From Bacillota bacterium (GTDB lineage Bacteria > Bacillota > Clostridia > DSM-8532), in contig JAEXPO010000329.1 in assembly GCA_023446675.1 (NCBI GenBank), positions 1 through 7,809 of the forward strand: a stretch of DNA of 7,809 bases, read 5' to 3'. Below, piece by piece: positions 6,743-7,809 of this stretch. Within the stretch, counting starts at the first letter, position 1. Every line of letters begins with the position of its first letter. The notes under the pieces are model-generated. The model worked only from the letters and a program-made list of their open reading frames with translations. It made no database searches and was not told the origin of the DNA. Position numbers and translations under genes: made by a program.

Positions 6743-6772
6743 ATGACCTATACTGTCCATAATAATCAATAA
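6743..6772 (+). other. Possible 9-codon upstream ORF
   Basis: An ATG at 6743-6745 follows AAAAGGA (6732-6738) by four bases and reads MTYTVHNNQ before TAA at 6770-6772, 16 bases before the hisZ start. It has a single histidine codon, so it is not a classical his leader peptide. The ribosome-site match is good but the spacing is short. It may be chance in A/T-rich sequence. Confidence 0.22.
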
Positions 6773-6788
6773 GCAAAGGAAGCACTGT

Positions 6789-7809
6789 ATGAAACGTTGG
6801 AACATTTACACGCCGGAGGGCGTTCAGGACATTCTTTTTGACGACTGCAGGAAAAAGCGCGCTCTGGAATCCGGTTTAAGAAGGGTTTTGGCTCTTAACG
6901 GCTATCGGGAGCTGGAAACGCCCACCTTTGAATTTTATGATGTCTTTGCAGGTGACGGCGATCTCATCAAGCAGGAAAGCCTGTACAAATTCTGTGATAC
7001 CAAAGGCCGCCTTCTGGCCCTGCGCTGTGATATGACCGTTCCGGTGGCACGGGTTGCAGCCACAAAGCTTAGGGAGGACACCTTCCCCTTGAAATGCTTT
7101 TATATTGGTAATACCTTCAGCTTTGATCAGCTGGGGGGAGGCAAGCAGAATGAGTTTACCCAGGCAGGCTGTGAAATTCTGGGCATCAACTCGCCGGAGG
7201 CAGATGCGGAATGTGTCGCCATGGCGATAAAGGCCATTCGAGCCACAGGTATTGAAGAGTTTCAAATCGATATCGGGCAGGTTGCTTTTTTTAAGGGCCT
7301 CATGGAGGAAACGGGGCTTTTGCCGGATGAGGCGGAAGCAGTTCGGGAGCTCATTGATTTAAAGGATTTTGTGGGTGTGGAGCAGATCCTTATAAAACAT
7401 CAGGTGAAGGAGCAGATTAAGCGTATTCTGCTGGATTTACCCGGACTTTTCGGGACTAAGGACATTCTTGGCCGCATCGATGAGGCCGCCATCGGTAAAA
7501 AGGCATCGGACGCTCTGGCTAATTTAAGAACCGTACTTGAGATATTGGAGGAAAGAGGTCTTTCGCGTTATGTATCCGTGGATTTAGGGATGGTGCAAAG
7601 CCTTAATTACTATACGGGGCTGGTGTTCAGAGGCTATACCTACGGTGTGGGCTTCCCTGTCTTAAGCGGGGGCCGGTATGACAATCTTATCTCCCGTTTT
7701 GGAATGGATTGTCCGGCAACAGGTTTTTCCATGGGCATAAACCTTATTCTTATGGCATTGGACAGACAGAAGAAGAATGGGAAGCATTTGCCCGCCGGAG
7801 CCTTTATTC
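6789..7809 (+). CDS. hisZ: ATP phosphoribosyltransferase regulatory subunit HisZ (3' end cut)
   Basis: A histidyl-tRNA synthetase paralogue that, with short-form HisG, makes the ATP phosphoribosyltransferase of the first step of histidine synthesis. The 340 complete codons run off the right edge; family members have roughly 390-420 residues, so about 50-80 are missing. The class II fold is recognisable (TPEGVQDIL at 8-16, LRCDMTVPVARV at 78-89, LNYYTGLVF at 272-280, LSGGRYDNL at 292-300). Aminoacylation residues are lost: motif 2 FRxE is FSFD (110-113), the Arg of the synthetase's RGLDYY is Q270 (MVQSLNYY), and the motif 3 Arg position in GFSMGINLI (312-320) is Leu. These losses favour HisZ over HisS. 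The ATG follows AGGA by eight bases. It is probably the first gene of a his operon, with hisG expected just outside the window. Confidence 0.92.
   Translation, partial: MKRWNIYTPEGVQDILFDDCRKKRALESGLRRVLALNGYRELETPTFEFYDVFAGDGDLIKQESLYKFCDTKGRLLALRCDMTVPVARVAATKLREDTFPLKCFYIGNTFSFDQLGGGKQNEFTQAGCEILGINSPEADAECVAMAIKAIRATGIEEFQIDIGQVAFFKGLMEETGLLPDEAEAVRELIDLKDFVGVEQILIKHQVKEQIKRILLDLPGLFGTKDILGRIDEAAIGKKASDALANLRTVLEILEERGLSRYVSVDLGMVQSLNYYTGLVFRGYTYGVGFPVLSGGRYDNLISRFGMDCPATGFSMGINLILMALDRQKKNGKHLPAGAFI

Larger units (their letters stand above)
6609..6788 (+). other. hisZ untranslated leader of unknown role
   Basis: A/T-rich leader between the hisZ promoter and gene. It contains the two direct-repeat blocks described separately, a 7-bp A/T palindrome (AAAAATA at 6715-6721, TATTTTT at 6723-6729), and the hisZ ribosome site AAAGGA at 6775-6780, eight bases before the ATG. 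It lacks the GGTGG core of a T-box, has no run of histidine codons and no GC-rich terminator, so neither T-box control nor classical attenuation is supported. Confidence 0.6.

Noticed and set aside
6609..6788. Histidine T-box or his attenuator in the hisZ leader
   Set aside because: There is no GGTGG antiterminator core, no GC-rich terminator and only one His codon in the single short ORF.
6876..7265. Open minus-strand frame of 129 codons inside hisZ
   Set aside because: It is antisense to well-conserved HisZ sequence and has no recognisable product.
1..7809. Mobile element, defence system, CRISPR array or phage signal
   Set aside because: No transposase, integrase, toxin, nuclease or regularly spaced repeat is visible on either strand, and all five genes are housekeeping, metabolic or small membrane proteins.

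Overview
The window looks like ordinary chromosomal DNA from an anaerobic Gram-positive of the class Clostridia, probably Lachnospiraceae or a close relative. The evidence is a clostridial-type seryl-tRNA synthetase behind a T-box leader, strong AGGAGG-like ribosome sites, A/T-rich vegetative promoters, and an intracellular type I pullulanase. I found no insertion sequence, integrase, phage gene, CRISPR array, tRNA or rRNA. The genus cannot be read from the sequence alone.

Layout: three genes run on the minus strand and two on the plus strand, diverging from about 5878-6062. On the minus strand, serS (1-1160, cut at its 3' end by the window edge) sits behind its own promoter and a roughly 380-base T-box leader with a UCC (serine) specifier, an antiterminator sequence and an intrinsic terminator. 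Upstream of it lies a fused membrane/spermidine-synthase-like gene (1623-3233). Upstream of that is a type I pullulanase gene (3355-5877), whose promoter shows that the real start is 17 codons inside the longest possible reading frame. No terminator is visible between the pullulanase gene and the fused gene, so they may share a transcript. On the plus strand a small DUF5684-type membrane protein gene (6063-6443) has its own promoter and a strong terminator. After a near-consensus promoter and a 170-base repeat-rich leader comes hisZ (from 6789, running off the right edge), probably the first gene of a histidine biosynthesis operon.

The genes do not form one pathway. serS charges tRNA-Ser and is likely switched by uncharged tRNA-Ser. 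The pullulanase debranches alpha-glucans inside the cell. HisZ would activate HisG in the first step of histidine synthesis. The fused gene and the DUF5684 gene have no assignable substrate. I saw no convincing new multi-gene system. The items most worth a second look are regulatory: a perfect tandem 10-bp repeat against the pulA -35 box, two sets of direct repeats and a possible 9-codon ORF in the hisZ leader, and details of the serS T-box.
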